From the IMG/VR virus record IMGVR_UViG_3300008740_000015, positions 1 to 44,609 of that record: a stretch of DNA of 44,609 nucleotides; one strand, 5' to 3'. Below the pieces are notes generated by a model. The model was not told where the DNA came from. It did not search any database and saw nothing but the letters and a program-made list of their open reading frames with translations. Origin of the DNA: a virus. Positions 23,345 to 29,999 of the stretch are shown piece by piece. Each line of letters starts with the position of its first letter. Position 1 is the stretch's first letter. Position numbers and translations under genes: made by a program.

Positions 23345-23600
23345 CTTTGTTTTGGTTTATGTGTAAATTTCTATATTTTTCGTACTGAGAGGTATAGTAT
23401 TTTATTCTACTCAGTGTTTCCTTATAATCTCCGTCTCTACCTAATCTTATGGCTATACCGTTCGATAACCTCTTATATGACTGTGCTACTTTAATATTGT
23501 AACTGTCATCTTTATCTAAAGAATTAATGTACATCATAATCTTAAGCTCTTCATCATTTTGATGTAGAAATTTAAAGAACATTTTTTTAATCCACTTCAT
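23331..23600 (-). CDS. Array protein of 89 residues sharing IMMYINS with its neighbour
   Basis: It begins MKWIKKMFFKFLHQNDEELK and has LKIMMYINSLDKDD around residue 20, identical in part to the neighbour. The middle reads SYKRLSNGIAIRLGRDGDYK. It ends INQNKDGIK. Function unknown. Confidence 0.65.
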   Translation of the reverse strand: MKWIKKMFFKFLHQNDEELKIMMYINSLDKDDSYNIKVAQSYKRLSNGIAIRLGRDGDYKETLSRIKYYTSQYEKYRNLHINQNKDGIK

Positions 23601-23800
23601 CTTTGTTTTGGTTTAAATTCTTCTTTTGGATTTGACAAACAAATATCTGACCATCCACGTTTCATTACTCCATGGTACAAATACACTTGTCTGATAGTTA
23701 TAGTTTCTAACCAATACCATCCACCATCAAATCTTTTTGGAAACCACAAGAACTTAGTCTTGTATCTATATTCTCCATCTTTTGGTCTATTAATTTTCAT
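23597..23800 (-). CDS. Array protein of 67 residues, Trp/Tyr-rich
   Basis: The product has many aromatic residues (RFDGGWYWLETITIRQVYLY) and basic ends, with the junction tail KPKQR. The fold may be a small beta barrel. Function unknown. Confidence 0.62.
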   Translation of the reverse strand: MKINRPKDGEYRYKTKFLWFPKRFDGGWYWLETITIRQVYLYHGVMKRGWSDICLSNPKEEFKPKQR

Positions 23801-23921
23801 CTTCTTTTGGTTTTAGTTCTTTTAATTTATCATCAATTATCAATTGTCCCAATACTCCAAGTTCATTGTAATTAACACCAAACATTTCTTGTGCTATTTT
23901 ATTTAATTCTTTTTCTTTCAT
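23790..23921 (-). CDS. Small array protein, paralogue of the 22.0 kb gene
   Basis: MKEKELNKIAQEMFGVNYNE and following residues match the gene at 21945-22064 over IAQEMFGV. It ends LKPKEDEN from a CCAAAAGAAGATG variant. 43 residues. Confidence 0.6.
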   Translation of the reverse strand: MKEKELNKIAQEMFGVNYNELGVLGQLIIDDKLKELKPKEDEN

Positions 23922-23933
23922 CTTTTTTTGGTT

Positions 23934-24107
23934 TTAATCTTGTGCTAAAGCAACAGTTGTTAATACTCCCGCTATCAAACCTAAAAATAAAAAACACATC
24001 ATATTTTTACTAACTTCAGGATCAAGTGCAGCCTTAATTATTACTACTATTAATATTGCTGTTAAAAGTGCCCAAATTACACCTATTACTTCTCTAAAAT
24101 TTATCAT
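23934..24107 (-). CDS. Two-span membrane protein (57 residues)
   Basis: Two hydrophobic helices (VIGVIWALLTAILIVVIIKA and FLFLGLIAGVLTTVALA) are linked by DPEVSKNMM. A holin-like layout, but many array genes are small membrane proteins, so this is not decisive. Confidence 0.6.
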   Translation of the reverse strand: MINFREVIGVIWALLTAILIVVIIKAALDPEVSKNMMCFLFLGLIAGVLTTVALAQD

Positions 24108-24279
24108 CTTTGTTTTGGTTTAATTCTTCTACGACTTTATTATAGAATTCATTATCTGATTCCATCTTCTGTTTGAACTCATCATATGAATGTAAGTAAG
24201 TTCCTGGTGGTGTTGCTGGTAACCAATTGAATCCCCACTTCATTAATGACTGTTCATATAGTTTTTCTAATTTACTCAT
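24094..24279 (-). CDS. Array protein of 61 residues, soluble
   Basis: MSKLEKLYEQSLMKWGFNWL is followed by a Pro/Thr turn (PATPPGTYLHSY) and a helix. The tail is LNQNKDDKF from the junction. Function unknown. Confidence 0.62.
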   Translation of the reverse strand: MSKLEKLYEQSLMKWGFNWLPATPPGTYLHSYDEFKQKMESDNEFYNKVVEELNQNKDDKF

Positions 24280-24291
24280 CTTCTTTTGGTT

Positions 24292-24399
24292 TTAAAAAAT
24301 TAATATTAAAATTATTAGCCATATAATTCCTATATCTAAACCATCTTTATATATTTTAAATCTAAATGGATGTGATACTATTGCTTTAATTATCTTCAT
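24292..24399 (-). CDS. Tiny membrane peptide (35 residues)
   Basis: MKIIKAIVSHPFRFKIYKDG is basic, followed by a membrane helix (IGIIWLIILILIF). The stop lies at the next junction. Its start overlaps the stop of the gene upstream (ATGA). Confidence 0.5.
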   Translation of the reverse strand: MKIIKAIVSHPFRFKIYKDGLDIGIIWLIILILIF

Positions 24400-24521
24400 C
24401 TTTGTTTTTCTACTTGTTTTTCCAACCATTTAACATATCTTTGATACCATCCATGATAGTCAATTTGACAATTAGGTTCCATGTCTCCGGTTGTTTTTTC
24501 GTATTTTTCTTTAGCTCTCAT
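24396..24521 (-). CDS. Small soluble array protein (41 residues)
   Basis: MRAKEKYEKTTGDMEPNCQI is followed by a Trp/Tyr-rich helix (GWYQRYVKWLEKQ). The tail EKQR comes from a junction variant. Function unknown. Confidence 0.55.
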   Translation of the reverse strand: MRAKEKYEKTTGDMEPNCQIDYHGWYQRYVKWLEKQVEKQR

Positions 24522-24533
24522 CTTCTTTGTTTT

Positions 24534-24605
24534 TTAAAATAATAATCCAATGTATTTAAGAATTTCCCCAATTCCTTTTAATATTCTTTTAATTACTTTT
24601 CTCAT
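24534..24605 (-). CDS. Possible micro-ORF (23 residues)
   Basis: MRKVIKRILKGIGEILKYIG then LLF is a basic amphipathic helix whose start meets the stop of the gene upstream (TAGATG). The size makes it uncertain; the tight coupling is the main support. Confidence 0.4.
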   Translation of the reverse strand: MRKVIKRILKGIGEILKYIGLLF

Positions 24606-24794
24606 CTATAAATCGGATAATTCAAATAATAATGTCATTAGAGTAACAATAACAAGAGGTATCCATAATGGAGATGTTACCCACCACCAAGACCAATCAA
24701 TATTGTCTGTTAGTTTTAATATAATAAATGTTATCAATAATATCCTGCATGCTCCTAATGCACTATAAAAATTACTGTAATTATTGTTTTCCAT
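24606..24794 (-). CDS. Two-span membrane protein (62 residues)
   Basis: Helices ACRILLITFIILKL and PLWIPLVIVTLMTLLFEL flank a Trp-rich loop (DNIDWSWWWVTS). The start context is the promoter-proximal type (AAAATAAAAGTTATG rather than the array junction). Function unknown. Confidence 0.65.
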   Translation of the reverse strand: MENNNYSNFYSALGACRILLITFIILKLTDNIDWSWWWVTSPLWIPLVIVTLMTLLFELSDL

Positions 24795-24799
24795 AACTT

Positions 24800-24991
24800 T
24801 TATTTTTCAAATTTTTTATTAATTCTTTTACCTACAAGATAGAACAAATAAAATGGCATAAACGCAAACAACACTGCTTTTGTTTTGGTTCCAATTCCAT
24901 TGTTTTCTAATTCCCATTTGTCCATCACAGCTAAAGCACATATACATGCTATTACTCTAACGATATAAAGTGTCAAAATTATTTCCATCAT
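24800..24991 (-). CDS. Two-span membrane protein (63 residues)
   Basis: MMEIILTLYIVRVIACICAL and AVLFAFMPFYLFYLVGK are hydrophobic helices, ending in a basic tail (KRINKKFEK). Start and upstream stop overlap (ATGATG). Function unknown. Confidence 0.65.
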   Translation of the reverse strand: MMEIILTLYIVRVIACICALAVMDKWELENNGIGTKTKAVLFAFMPFYLFYLVGKRINKKFEK

Positions 24992-25161
24992 TTTTTTATT
25001 TTTTTATATTCTATTATTGTATACAATACTGCTGATATTAAAACACCAACAAACATTATTTTAGCTTTGGCTATTATTAATTCTTGGGAATCGTCTATTA
25101 TCAAGGCTAACCCAAAAAATCCAATCATGAACATTAATATTAAATAAGCTATTTTTCTCAT
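24988..25161 (-). CDS. Two-span membrane protein (57 residues)
   Basis: MRKIAYLILMFMIGFFGLAL is a signal-anchor helix and IMFVGVLISAVLYTII a second one, followed by a Lys tail. It is translationally coupled to the next gene. Confidence 0.6.
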   Translation of the reverse strand: MRKIAYLILMFMIGFFGLALIIDDSQELIIAKAKIMFVGVLISAVLYTIIEYKKIKK

Positions 25162-25168
25162 ATTTATT

Positions 25169-25330
25169 TTAGTTAAGTCTTTCTTTAGTTATCGTTGTTA
25201 AAAATCTCATAAAATCAGATCGTAACCATAAATCTAATCTTGTTTCTCCACATAATCTCATTGATCTCTTAGTTCGTTTTAAAAACCATTCACCTCTAGT
25301 ATTCTTTACAAATGTTTCAAATTCTACCAT
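25169..25330 (-). CDS. Small basic protein (53 residues)
   Basis: MVEFETFVKNTRGEWFLKRT and the remaining residues are Arg/Lys-rich (TRLDLWLRSDFMRFLTTI). It lies between the membrane-protein run and the first gene of this operon. A nucleic-acid-binding role is possible but unsupported. Confidence 0.6.
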   Translation of the reverse strand: MVEFETFVKNTRGEWFLKRTKRSMRLCGETRLDLWLRSDFMRFLTTITKERLN

Positions 25331-25335
25331 AACCC

Positions 25336-25560
25336 TTACATTAAATGTTTAACTCTTATTGTTGCTGTTTTTGAATAATCTTTTATCCATTCATGGATTT
25401 CATCTTTCTTATATCCATCTTTTTCTAAATAATCCATAGCTTCTCTCTTACTTCTAAAATATAATTTATTAAATGTTTCTACAGTTTTACCATTATATTC
25501 TTCAAATTCTACTATTGCTATTATTTCTTTATTACTCTGTTTTAAATTTACTTTTGCCAT
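25336..25560 (-). CDS. First gene of the 25.6-21.3 kb operon (74 residues)
   Basis: MAKVNLKQSNKEIIAIVEFE begins a small alpha/beta protein with FRSKREAMDYLEKDGYKKDE in the middle. The layout (strand-strand-helix) recalls small dsDNA-mimic or DUF-type phage proteins. The start context is AAAATAAAAGTTATG, preceded by a perfect hairpin in the leader. Function unknown. Confidence 0.68.
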   Translation of the reverse strand: MAKVNLKQSNKEIIAIVEFEEYNGKTVETFNKLYFRSKREAMDYLEKDGYKKDEIHEWIKDYSKTATIRVKHLM

Positions 25561-25577
25561 AACTTTTATTTTAGTAA

Positions 25578-25597
25578 CAACAACTTATTAGTTGTTG
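25578..25597 (-). promoter_or_regulatory. Perfect 8-bp hairpin in the leader of the 25.6 kb operon
   Basis: CAACAACT-TATT-AGTTGTTG forms a perfect stem 17 nt before the ATG. No T-run follows on the coding strand, so it is not a classic terminator. It may protect the message end or control translation. Confidence 0.6.
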
Positions 25598-25610
25598 CTT
25601 TTTGTTGTTC

Positions 25611-25727
25611 TTAATTAACCAACACCGTAAATATACGAACAATTTTTTGCTTCTCCAAGCATTTCCACATAAATCGTATATACGGATTATTTAGGGGAGT
25701 GGTGTAATAAAAAGCTTTAATTTTCAT
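25611..25727 (-). CDS. Doubtful ORF over a promoter (38 residues)
   Basis: The ATG lies at an exact junction repeat, and the frame MKIKAFYYTTPLNNPYIRFM runs through the next operon's promoter to a TAA. The repeat argues that a cassette started here; overlap with the promoter suggests the original gene was lost and only its start remains. Confidence 0.3.
   Translation of the reverse strand: MKIKAFYYTTPLNNPYIRFMWKCLEKQKIVRIFTVLVN
25628..25658 (-). promoter_or_regulatory. Early-type promoter of the minus-strand array operon
   Basis: TTGG (25658-25655), 19 nt, TATATTTA (25635-25628). It would drive the genes from 25560 to 21346. A CGTATATACG palindrome lies at 25675-25684. Confidence 0.75.
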
Positions 25728-25739
25728 CTTTGTTTTGGT

Positions 25740-26264
25740 TTAATTACTTTTTAAAAATGGTACCCCCGTTTTAGGTGATTCAATTACCTTTTTATCATGA
25801 GGTATATCACTATACTTTAATAACTTTAAATCAGCGCTAATTCTCCATCCTTTCTTTCCAAACACATAAATTGTTTGTTGTCTATTACCTTTAAGTATAA
25901 CTGTTTTCTCAAACAAATAATAATGAAAACCGTTTGAATTCAAATAATATTCATCACCTTCTTCATCCTCATGGAAACATTGAGGAGCCAAAGCTTCTTC
26001 ATCACCAACTAAATCTTTACTTGGTCCATTCCATATTGGATCTGGTGAAATGCAAGCGTAATAATTATCTGGTTGTTGTTCTTTTATTGTATTTTTTATT
26101 GACGTGCTAGCAATAAATTTATAATCATCTTCACTTAAGACAACCACATCATTATATGTGTTAAGTAGCATTTTCCTGCGATTATCTGCAATGTCTTTGG
26201 TACTGCATAGCTCCACGCATAACTTGCCTTTTAATTGATCTTTACTTAATACTATGTGTTTCAT
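25740..26264 (-). CDS. Protein of 174 residues, unknown
   Basis: An alpha/beta start (MKHIVLSKDQLKGKLCVELC) is followed by an acidic middle (PQCFHEDEEGDEYYLNSNGF) and a beta-rich end with a Pro/Lys tail. No recognised motif. It is the last gene of the 27.9-25.7 kb operon, followed by a lone junction repeat. Confidence 0.72.
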   Translation of the reverse strand: MKHIVLSKDQLKGKLCVELCSTKDIADNRRKMLLNTYNDVVVLSEDDYKFIASTSIKNTIKEQQPDNYYACISPDPIWNGPSKDLVGDEEALAPQCFHEDEEGDEYYLNSNGFHYYLFEKTVILKGNRQQTIYVFGKKGWRISADLKLLKYSDIPHDKKVIESPKTGVPFLKSN

Positions 26265-26275
26265 TTTTTAATTTT

Positions 26276-26584
26276 TTAATTGTAATATAAACGTAAAACC
26301 ATACTATCATATCCATGACGTCTAGTATAATCATCAGGTGCGTCTAAATTCATTCTATACTTTTTCATTAACTTCATGATTTCAGACAATTCATTAACTG
26401 ATAATCTATACCCAACTGCAAGAAATATGTCTCCAAATTCTTCGAATACTCCTTGAAGCCATCTCCAATCCCCAAGATTGGTTTCTACTTCATCTATTAA
26501 TTGTTGTTCTTTATCTGTGGTCTTCCTTCCAGAAGCTTTAATCTTCTTAAGTGGGTTTATTATGCTTTTTTCTCTTTTAGTCAT
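26276..26584 (-). CDS. Protein of 102 residues, unknown
   Basis: A basic N-terminus (MTKREKSIINPLKKIKASGR) leads into helices (WRWLQGVFEEFGDIFLAVGY). No motif recognised. The middle gene of the 27.9-25.7 kb operon, with 11 nt or less of spacer to each neighbour. Confidence 0.72.
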   Translation of the reverse strand: MTKREKSIINPLKKIKASGRKTTDKEQQLIDEVETNLGDWRWLQGVFEEFGDIFLAVGYRLSVNELSEIMKLMKKYRMNLDAPDDYTRRHGYDSMVLRLYYN

Positions 26585-26589
26585 AATGT

Positions 26590-27132
26590 TTATTTTAATA
26601 GATTTTTTAATTTTATTCCTTTAAAATGTTTATGTGTTTCAAACACCCATTTTTCTTTATCATCTAAACCACTATACCATTTAATTATGTTTTGTAAAGT
26701 TTTACCTTTATGATTCATAATTTTATCTAACTCCTCTTTCATTCTATTTGCATCCACTTCGGTATGTTCTAGAAACCATTGGTGTAATTTAGTTCCAGGT
26801 TTTAATAGGGTTGATGGTTTTTTTTCATATTCTTTTTTATCCCAAAGACCTTCTATATATTCCTCATGTGTTTCGTTATCATGAGTAAACATTTTAAACG
26901 TTGCATTACATAACAACTCTGTTGTTTTATTTAATTTTTTAGCAAGATTAATATTATCTTGGTTTAATCTTACTAAATCTGCTTCTAGATTTAATTCGTT
27001 TTCTGTTTTATTTTTTACTAATTGTTTTTTAAGATTATTTACTTCTTTTTCTAGATCTCTTGTTTCTTTCATTAAACTCTGAGTTCTGTGATCATCTAAA
27101 TAATTTCTGGCTTCGCTATCACTACAAGGCAT
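26590..27132 (-). CDS. Coiled-coil protein with MPCSDSEA start (180 residues)
   Basis: The MPCSD opening is seen in many uncharacterised phage proteins. Residues 20-75 form a long coiled coil (KETRDLEKEVNNLKKQLVKN ...). The C-terminal 80 residues are helical and charged. No enzyme motif. It overlaps nothing and is spaced 5 nt from both neighbours. Confidence 0.72.
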   Translation of the reverse strand: MPCSDSEARNYLDDHRTQSLMKETRDLEKEVNNLKKQLVKNKTENELNLEADLVRLNQDNINLAKKLNKTTELLCNATFKMFTHDNETHEEYIEGLWDKKEYEKKPSTLLKPGTKLHQWFLEHTEVDANRMKEELDKIMNHKGKTLQNIIKWYSGLDDKEKWVFETHKHFKGIKLKNLLK

Positions 27133-27137
27133 AATTT

Positions 27138-27878
27138 TTATTTTTTAAGGTTAATAATTCTGTTATTTATTCTAATATAATTTGAATGGTCTAATCCTTT
27201 TTTTACATACTCAAACTCAAATAAATCATTTCCTTCCCATCTTTTATTATTAGTACTCCATGTAACTACAATCTTTAATCTGTAATTATCCCAATTATTT
27301 TGTACAAATATATTTTGGGTGAATATCCATTTATCTTCATCAATTAACGGAACTTGATTAGATGAATTTTCTACTTTTCCATATTTAATTACTTTAAAAT
27401 TAAATAATTTAAATACTTTTTCATCAAATTCCTTTCTGTGAATTTTTATTTTTTTAGTATCCCAACCTTTGGTTGGTTTGGTTTTAATAAATTCTTTTCT
27501 TAATTCTAATATTTTATTAAGATTATCTTTAAGCTCTTCATCACTTAAACCAATTTCAATACCATGTTTTTCAAATCTTTTATCTAAAGCTTCTTGGTTT
27601 TTCTTATCAGTAATTTCCTGACCTAATCTATCAAAATCCTTTGCTATTTCATTATAATCAAGATGTTCTTGGAAAATATTATGTAATTTTTCAATATAAG
27701 GTGAACGAGATAAATCATCTAATATGTGTCTTCCTACTGCTAAATAATTAAATCTATCTTCCATATAATTTTTAACAGATTTCTCTAACTCTACATAATA
27801 ATCTAATGTTACTTCAGGAATTACTACTTTTGGAATTACCCTTTCTGGAATTGTTATTTTTAAACCTTTATTTTCCAT
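27138..27878 (-). CDS. Protein of 246 residues, unknown, first gene of its operon
   Basis: The N-terminal part has a Val/Pro/Ile repeat (IPERVIPKVVIPEVTLDY); a long helical middle follows, and the last 70 residues are beta-rich (KWIFTQNIFVQNNWDNYRLK). The last part resembles that of the 259-residue protein at 28.5 kb (both end with strands around a Trp-Asn-Asn/Asp motif), so the two may be distant relatives. Start context AAAATAAAAGTTATG. Confidence 0.72.
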   Translation of the reverse strand: MENKGLKITIPERVIPKVVIPEVTLDYYVELEKSVKNYMEDRFNYLAVGRHILDDLSRSPYIEKLHNIFQEHLDYNEIAKDFDRLGQEITDKKNQEALDKRFEKHGIEIGLSDEELKDNLNKILELRKEFIKTKPTKGWDTKKIKIHRKEFDEKVFKLFNFKVIKYGKVENSSNQVPLIDEDKWIFTQNIFVQNNWDNYRLKIVVTWSTNNKRWEGNDLFEFEYVKKGLDHSNYIRINNRIINLKK

Positions 27879-27911
27879 AACTTTTATTTTTTTGCTTTCT
27901 CATTAACACCG

Positions 27912-27942
27912 TAAATATACGAACTCTCCCTCAGGTATCCAC
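27912..27942 (-). promoter_or_regulatory. Early-type promoter of the 27.9-25.7 kb operon
   Basis: GTGG (27942-27939) replaces the usual TTGG, then 19 nt, then TATATTTA (27919-27912). A stem with a TAAA loop (CCACA/TGTGG) overlaps the -33 side and the end of the upstream gene. Confidence 0.7.
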
Positions 27943-27946
27943 ACAT

Positions 27947-28165
27947 TTATGTGGGGATCTTTTTTATTTTAAATATGTTCACTTCTGTATATTTATAAAT
28001 TCCCCTATGGGTTTTGCTTTCTATTCCAAAACTGCCTCCTATCATATGGTGGATAACACCTTCAGTTACTAGTTCGGTAACTCTATTTATGTAAGAAACT
28101 TTATCACCACTTTGAATGATATTTCCTTCACAATCTTTAGTTTTCTCCAGTTTTCTTTTTTCCAT
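27947..28165 (-). CDS. Small beta-barrel-like protein (72 residues)
   Basis: The sequence CEGNIIQSGDKVSYINRVTE with VTEGVIHHMIGGSFGIES looks like a small SH3/KOW-type barrel (GDKV..., turn, GxV). Such proteins bind RNA or protein. It overlaps the upstream gene by 29 nt. Function unknown. Confidence 0.68.
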   Translation of the reverse strand: MEKRKLEKTKDCEGNIIQSGDKVSYINRVTELVTEGVIHHMIGGSFGIESKTHRGIYKYTEVNIFKIKKIPT

Positions 28166-28337
28166 TATAATTGTTTATAAATCTTTGAGACATTTCAATT
28201 TGGAATAAATGTTGTAACATTACACTATGTTCATCGTGAGGATCTGAGATCAAATAATCATTTATTTTCTCATATTCTGTTATAATATCTTTATTAGATA
28301 ATATTCTTATTATTTGGTTTAGATCTTCAACTTTCAT
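28137..28337 (-). CDS. Small helical protein (66 residues)
   Basis: MKVEDLNQIIRILSNKDIIT and the following residues are helical, with a His-rich turn (SDPHDEHSVMLQHLF). It ends in a Lys-rich tail that overlaps the next gene. Function unknown. Confidence 0.65.
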   Translation of the reverse strand: MKVEDLNQIIRILSNKDIITEYEKINDYLISDPHDEHSVMLQHLFQIEMSQRFINNYNGKKKTGEN

Positions 28338-28338
28338 T

Positions 28339-28467
28339 TTAATTAAATAGTTTTATTAATATTATTATTTGTAATACTACAACTGTTACTGCTGTTACTG
28401 TTCTTATAAATTCCATTAGGTGATTATATCTATCAAAAAACCTTTCTACTTTATATCTTCTACTCAT
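28339..28467 (-). CDS. Tiny membrane protein (42 residues)
   Basis: MSRRYKVERFFDRYNHLMEF is basic, followed by one transmembrane helix (VTAVTVVVLQIIILIKLF). The ORF starts 5 nt after the stop of the 259-residue gene and ends 1 nt before the next start. Confidence 0.6.
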   Translation of the reverse strand: MSRRYKVERFFDRYNHLMEFIRTVTAVTVVVLQIIILIKLFN

Positions 28468-28472
28468 ATCTC

Positions 28473-29252
28473 TTATTTTACTAATTCTTCATTTAATTGT
28501 TTAGTTTTCAAATTAATGAAATGATCTACATTAAATAATCTAACTTTATTGTAAACATCTGTGTTTACAACTTTGTTACCATTCCAATCTGTAAAAGATG
28601 TTGTTATTTCAACACTTAATGATTTTTTATTATCATTTGTCCATCTTAAAAATTTAATTTTCTTAACATGTCTAACATAATGATCATTTCTAATGGCACA
28701 ACTTTTCAATCTTTCATCATCAAATTCAATTCCTTCACTAAATAGAAAATGTAAAGACTGCATTTTATCTATTTCAGATTTTTCTTTTCTAATTTGATCA
28801 ATTTCTCTTTCTAATTTAAAAGTCTTACTTCTTAATTTACTTCTTTTTTTATTATTTTCTACTGGAATTTTGTTAAAATCCTTTAACATGGCATTTTTAC
28901 ATAAAAATATCTTTTCAGCAATTTTACCTATTGTTACTAATCTGGTAACTTCCCATTCATCAGTTGTTCCTGAAGAATAATAATCAATTGCAATATCATC
29001 ATACTCTTTTTTATCCCAATGAGATCTTTTAAATCTTAACCTACAAATTTCTTGTGGGTAATCATAACCTTCTTTTCTTCTTTCAAAATTAAAATCTTCA
29101 AAATCATAACCTGAAACTCTAGTTAAAGGTAAATTTTGAAAGTAATTTGTTTGGAAATATTCTTCTATTTCCATTTTTGCTTCTTTGTGAAGAAGTGATT
29201 CTTGATTTCTTAATTCTTGAATTTGTTTTTCTAATTTTTCTATTTTTTTCAT
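28473..29252 (-). CDS. Protein of 259 residues, unknown, coiled-coil ends
   Basis: Residues 1-28 (MKKIEKLEKQIQELRNQESL ...) and about 140-170 are coiled-coil-prone. Between them is a beta-rich part (RKEGYDYPQEICRLRFKRSH), and the end carries TSFTDWNGNKVVNTDVY. It has the duplicated 64-nt promoter/leader block directly upstream. Family not recognised; possibly distantly related to the 246-residue protein. Confidence 0.72.
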   Translation of the reverse strand: MKKIEKLEKQIQELRNQESLLHKEAKMEIEEYFQTNYFQNLPLTRVSGYDFEDFNFERRKEGYDYPQEICRLRFKRSHWDKKEYDDIAIDYYSSGTTDEWEVTRLVTIGKIAEKIFLCKNAMLKDFNKIPVENNKKRSKLRSKTFKLEREIDQIRKEKSEIDKMQSLHFLFSEGIEFDDERLKSCAIRNDHYVRHVKKIKFLRWTNDNKKSLSVEITTSFTDWNGNKVVNTDVYNKVRLFNVDHFINLKTKQLNEELVK

Positions 29253-29313
29253 AACCTTTATTTTATCTCTTTATTTACGCCGTAAATATACGAACCCTTC
29301 TTCAGGTATCCAA
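29250..29313 (-). repeat. 64-nt exact repeat, copy 1 (start codon to -33 box)
   Basis: From the start codon through the leader, -7 box and -33 box, this block is identical to 33132-33195. Confidence 0.9.
29283..29313 (-). promoter_or_regulatory. Early-type promoter of the 29.25-27.95 kb operon
   Basis: TTGG (29313-29310), 19 nt, TATATTTA (29290-29283), inside the duplicated 64-nt block. Confidence 0.78.
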
Positions 29314-29332
29314 GCATTTCCGCGGGAGTCTT

Positions 29333-29518
29333 TTATTTACTTTGCTTGTAATCCAATATAAACCCAATAAGAACTATTAGATTCATACCAATTGATGCTC
29401 CTATTTCATGGATGTCTTCGTATACATTCATTGATAAATGAATATGTCCTACTATCCAAAAGGGTATTGCTAAGTTTTGACTTATCCAAATCAGGGTAAA
29501 TTGGAGAAATTTTTTCAT
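29333..29518 (-). CDS. Two-span membrane protein (61 residues)
   Basis: Helices LIWISQNLAIPFWIVGHIHL and IGMNLIVLIGFILDY flank an acidic loop. The start overlaps the preceding micro-gene (TAATG). It is the last gene of the 31.8-29.3 kb operon. Confidence 0.65.
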   Translation of the reverse strand: MKKFLQFTLIWISQNLAIPFWIVGHIHLSMNVYEDIHEIGASIGMNLIVLIGFILDYKQSK

Positions 29519-29601
29519 TATTGGTTTAATCTATGTTTTATGTAAGCGTAAATGCATATTGCAAAAGCAAATACCCAACTAAATATTACTATTTCTATCA
29601 T
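29518..29601 (-). CDS. Tiny membrane peptide (27 residues)
   Basis: MIEIVIFSWVFAFAICIYAY spans the membrane. It is coupled to the CHU_C gene upstream (ATGA) and to the next membrane gene downstream (TAATG), which supports it as real. Confidence 0.5.
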   Translation of the reverse strand: MIEIVIFSWVFAFAICIYAYIKHRLNQ

Positions 29602-29999
29602 CTTATTAATGTTATTGTTCCTGATTGTGATGTTAAAGCATCTACTTTTAATTGGTAAACATATGTTCCAATTGGGCATGGTTTACCTCTAAATGTTCCG
29701 TCCCAAGCTTCATTTAAATGGGGTGCTTCAAATACCAATTGACCCCATCGATTATAAATTTCTATTGTTATATGATCTAACCCTCTACCCATAACCTGAA
29801 ATACATCATTTGTATTATCTCCATCTGGTGAAAAAACATTAGGAACAAAGATTGCATGTTCTTGAGGCACTTTAATTATATTTGAAATCGAATGTACCTC
29901 TATATTATTACTATAAGCTACTACTCGGTAAATGTCATAATTTTGTCCTAGTAAGCTTAGGGATAATAAAGTTAATATTAATGTTAATTTATTTTTCAT
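29598..29999 (-). CDS. Secreted mini-protein: signal peptide plus T9SS type B (CHU_C) sorting domain
   Basis: A signal peptide (residues 1-18, LTLILTLLSLSLLGQ) is followed by about 30 residues and then a complete gliding-motility-associated C-terminal domain (residues about 50-133): FVPNVFSPDGDNTNDVF, IYNRWGQLVFE, AWDGTFRGKPCPIGTYVYQL, and the terminal GTITLIR. In Bacteroidota this is the type B sorting signal of T9SS. Here it makes up most of the protein, so the domain itself may be the effector, a surface anchor or a decoy substrate. Confidence 0.88.
   Translation of the reverse strand: MKNKLTLILTLLSLSLLGQNYDIYRVVAYSNNIEVHSISNIIKVPQEHAIFVPNVFSPDGDNTNDVFQVMGRGLDHITIEIYNRWGQLVFEAPHLNEAWDGTFRGKPCPIGTYVYQLKVDALTSQSGTITLIR

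Larger units (their letters stand above)
21945..25742 (-). repeat. Minus-strand junction-repeat array (16 copies)
   Basis: Start codons at 22064, 22227, 22342, 22580, 22702, 22949 (GTG), 23076, 23344, 23600, 23800, 23921, 24107, 24279, 24399, 24521 and 25727 are each preceded by AACCAAAACAAAG or a close variant (AACCAAAAGAAG, AAAACAAAG); seven are exact 16-mers. Confidence 0.88.

Noticed and set aside
17970-25742. CRISPR array
   Set aside because: The repeats are short, overlap start codons and separate coding genes of varied length, so they are not CRISPR repeats with spacers.
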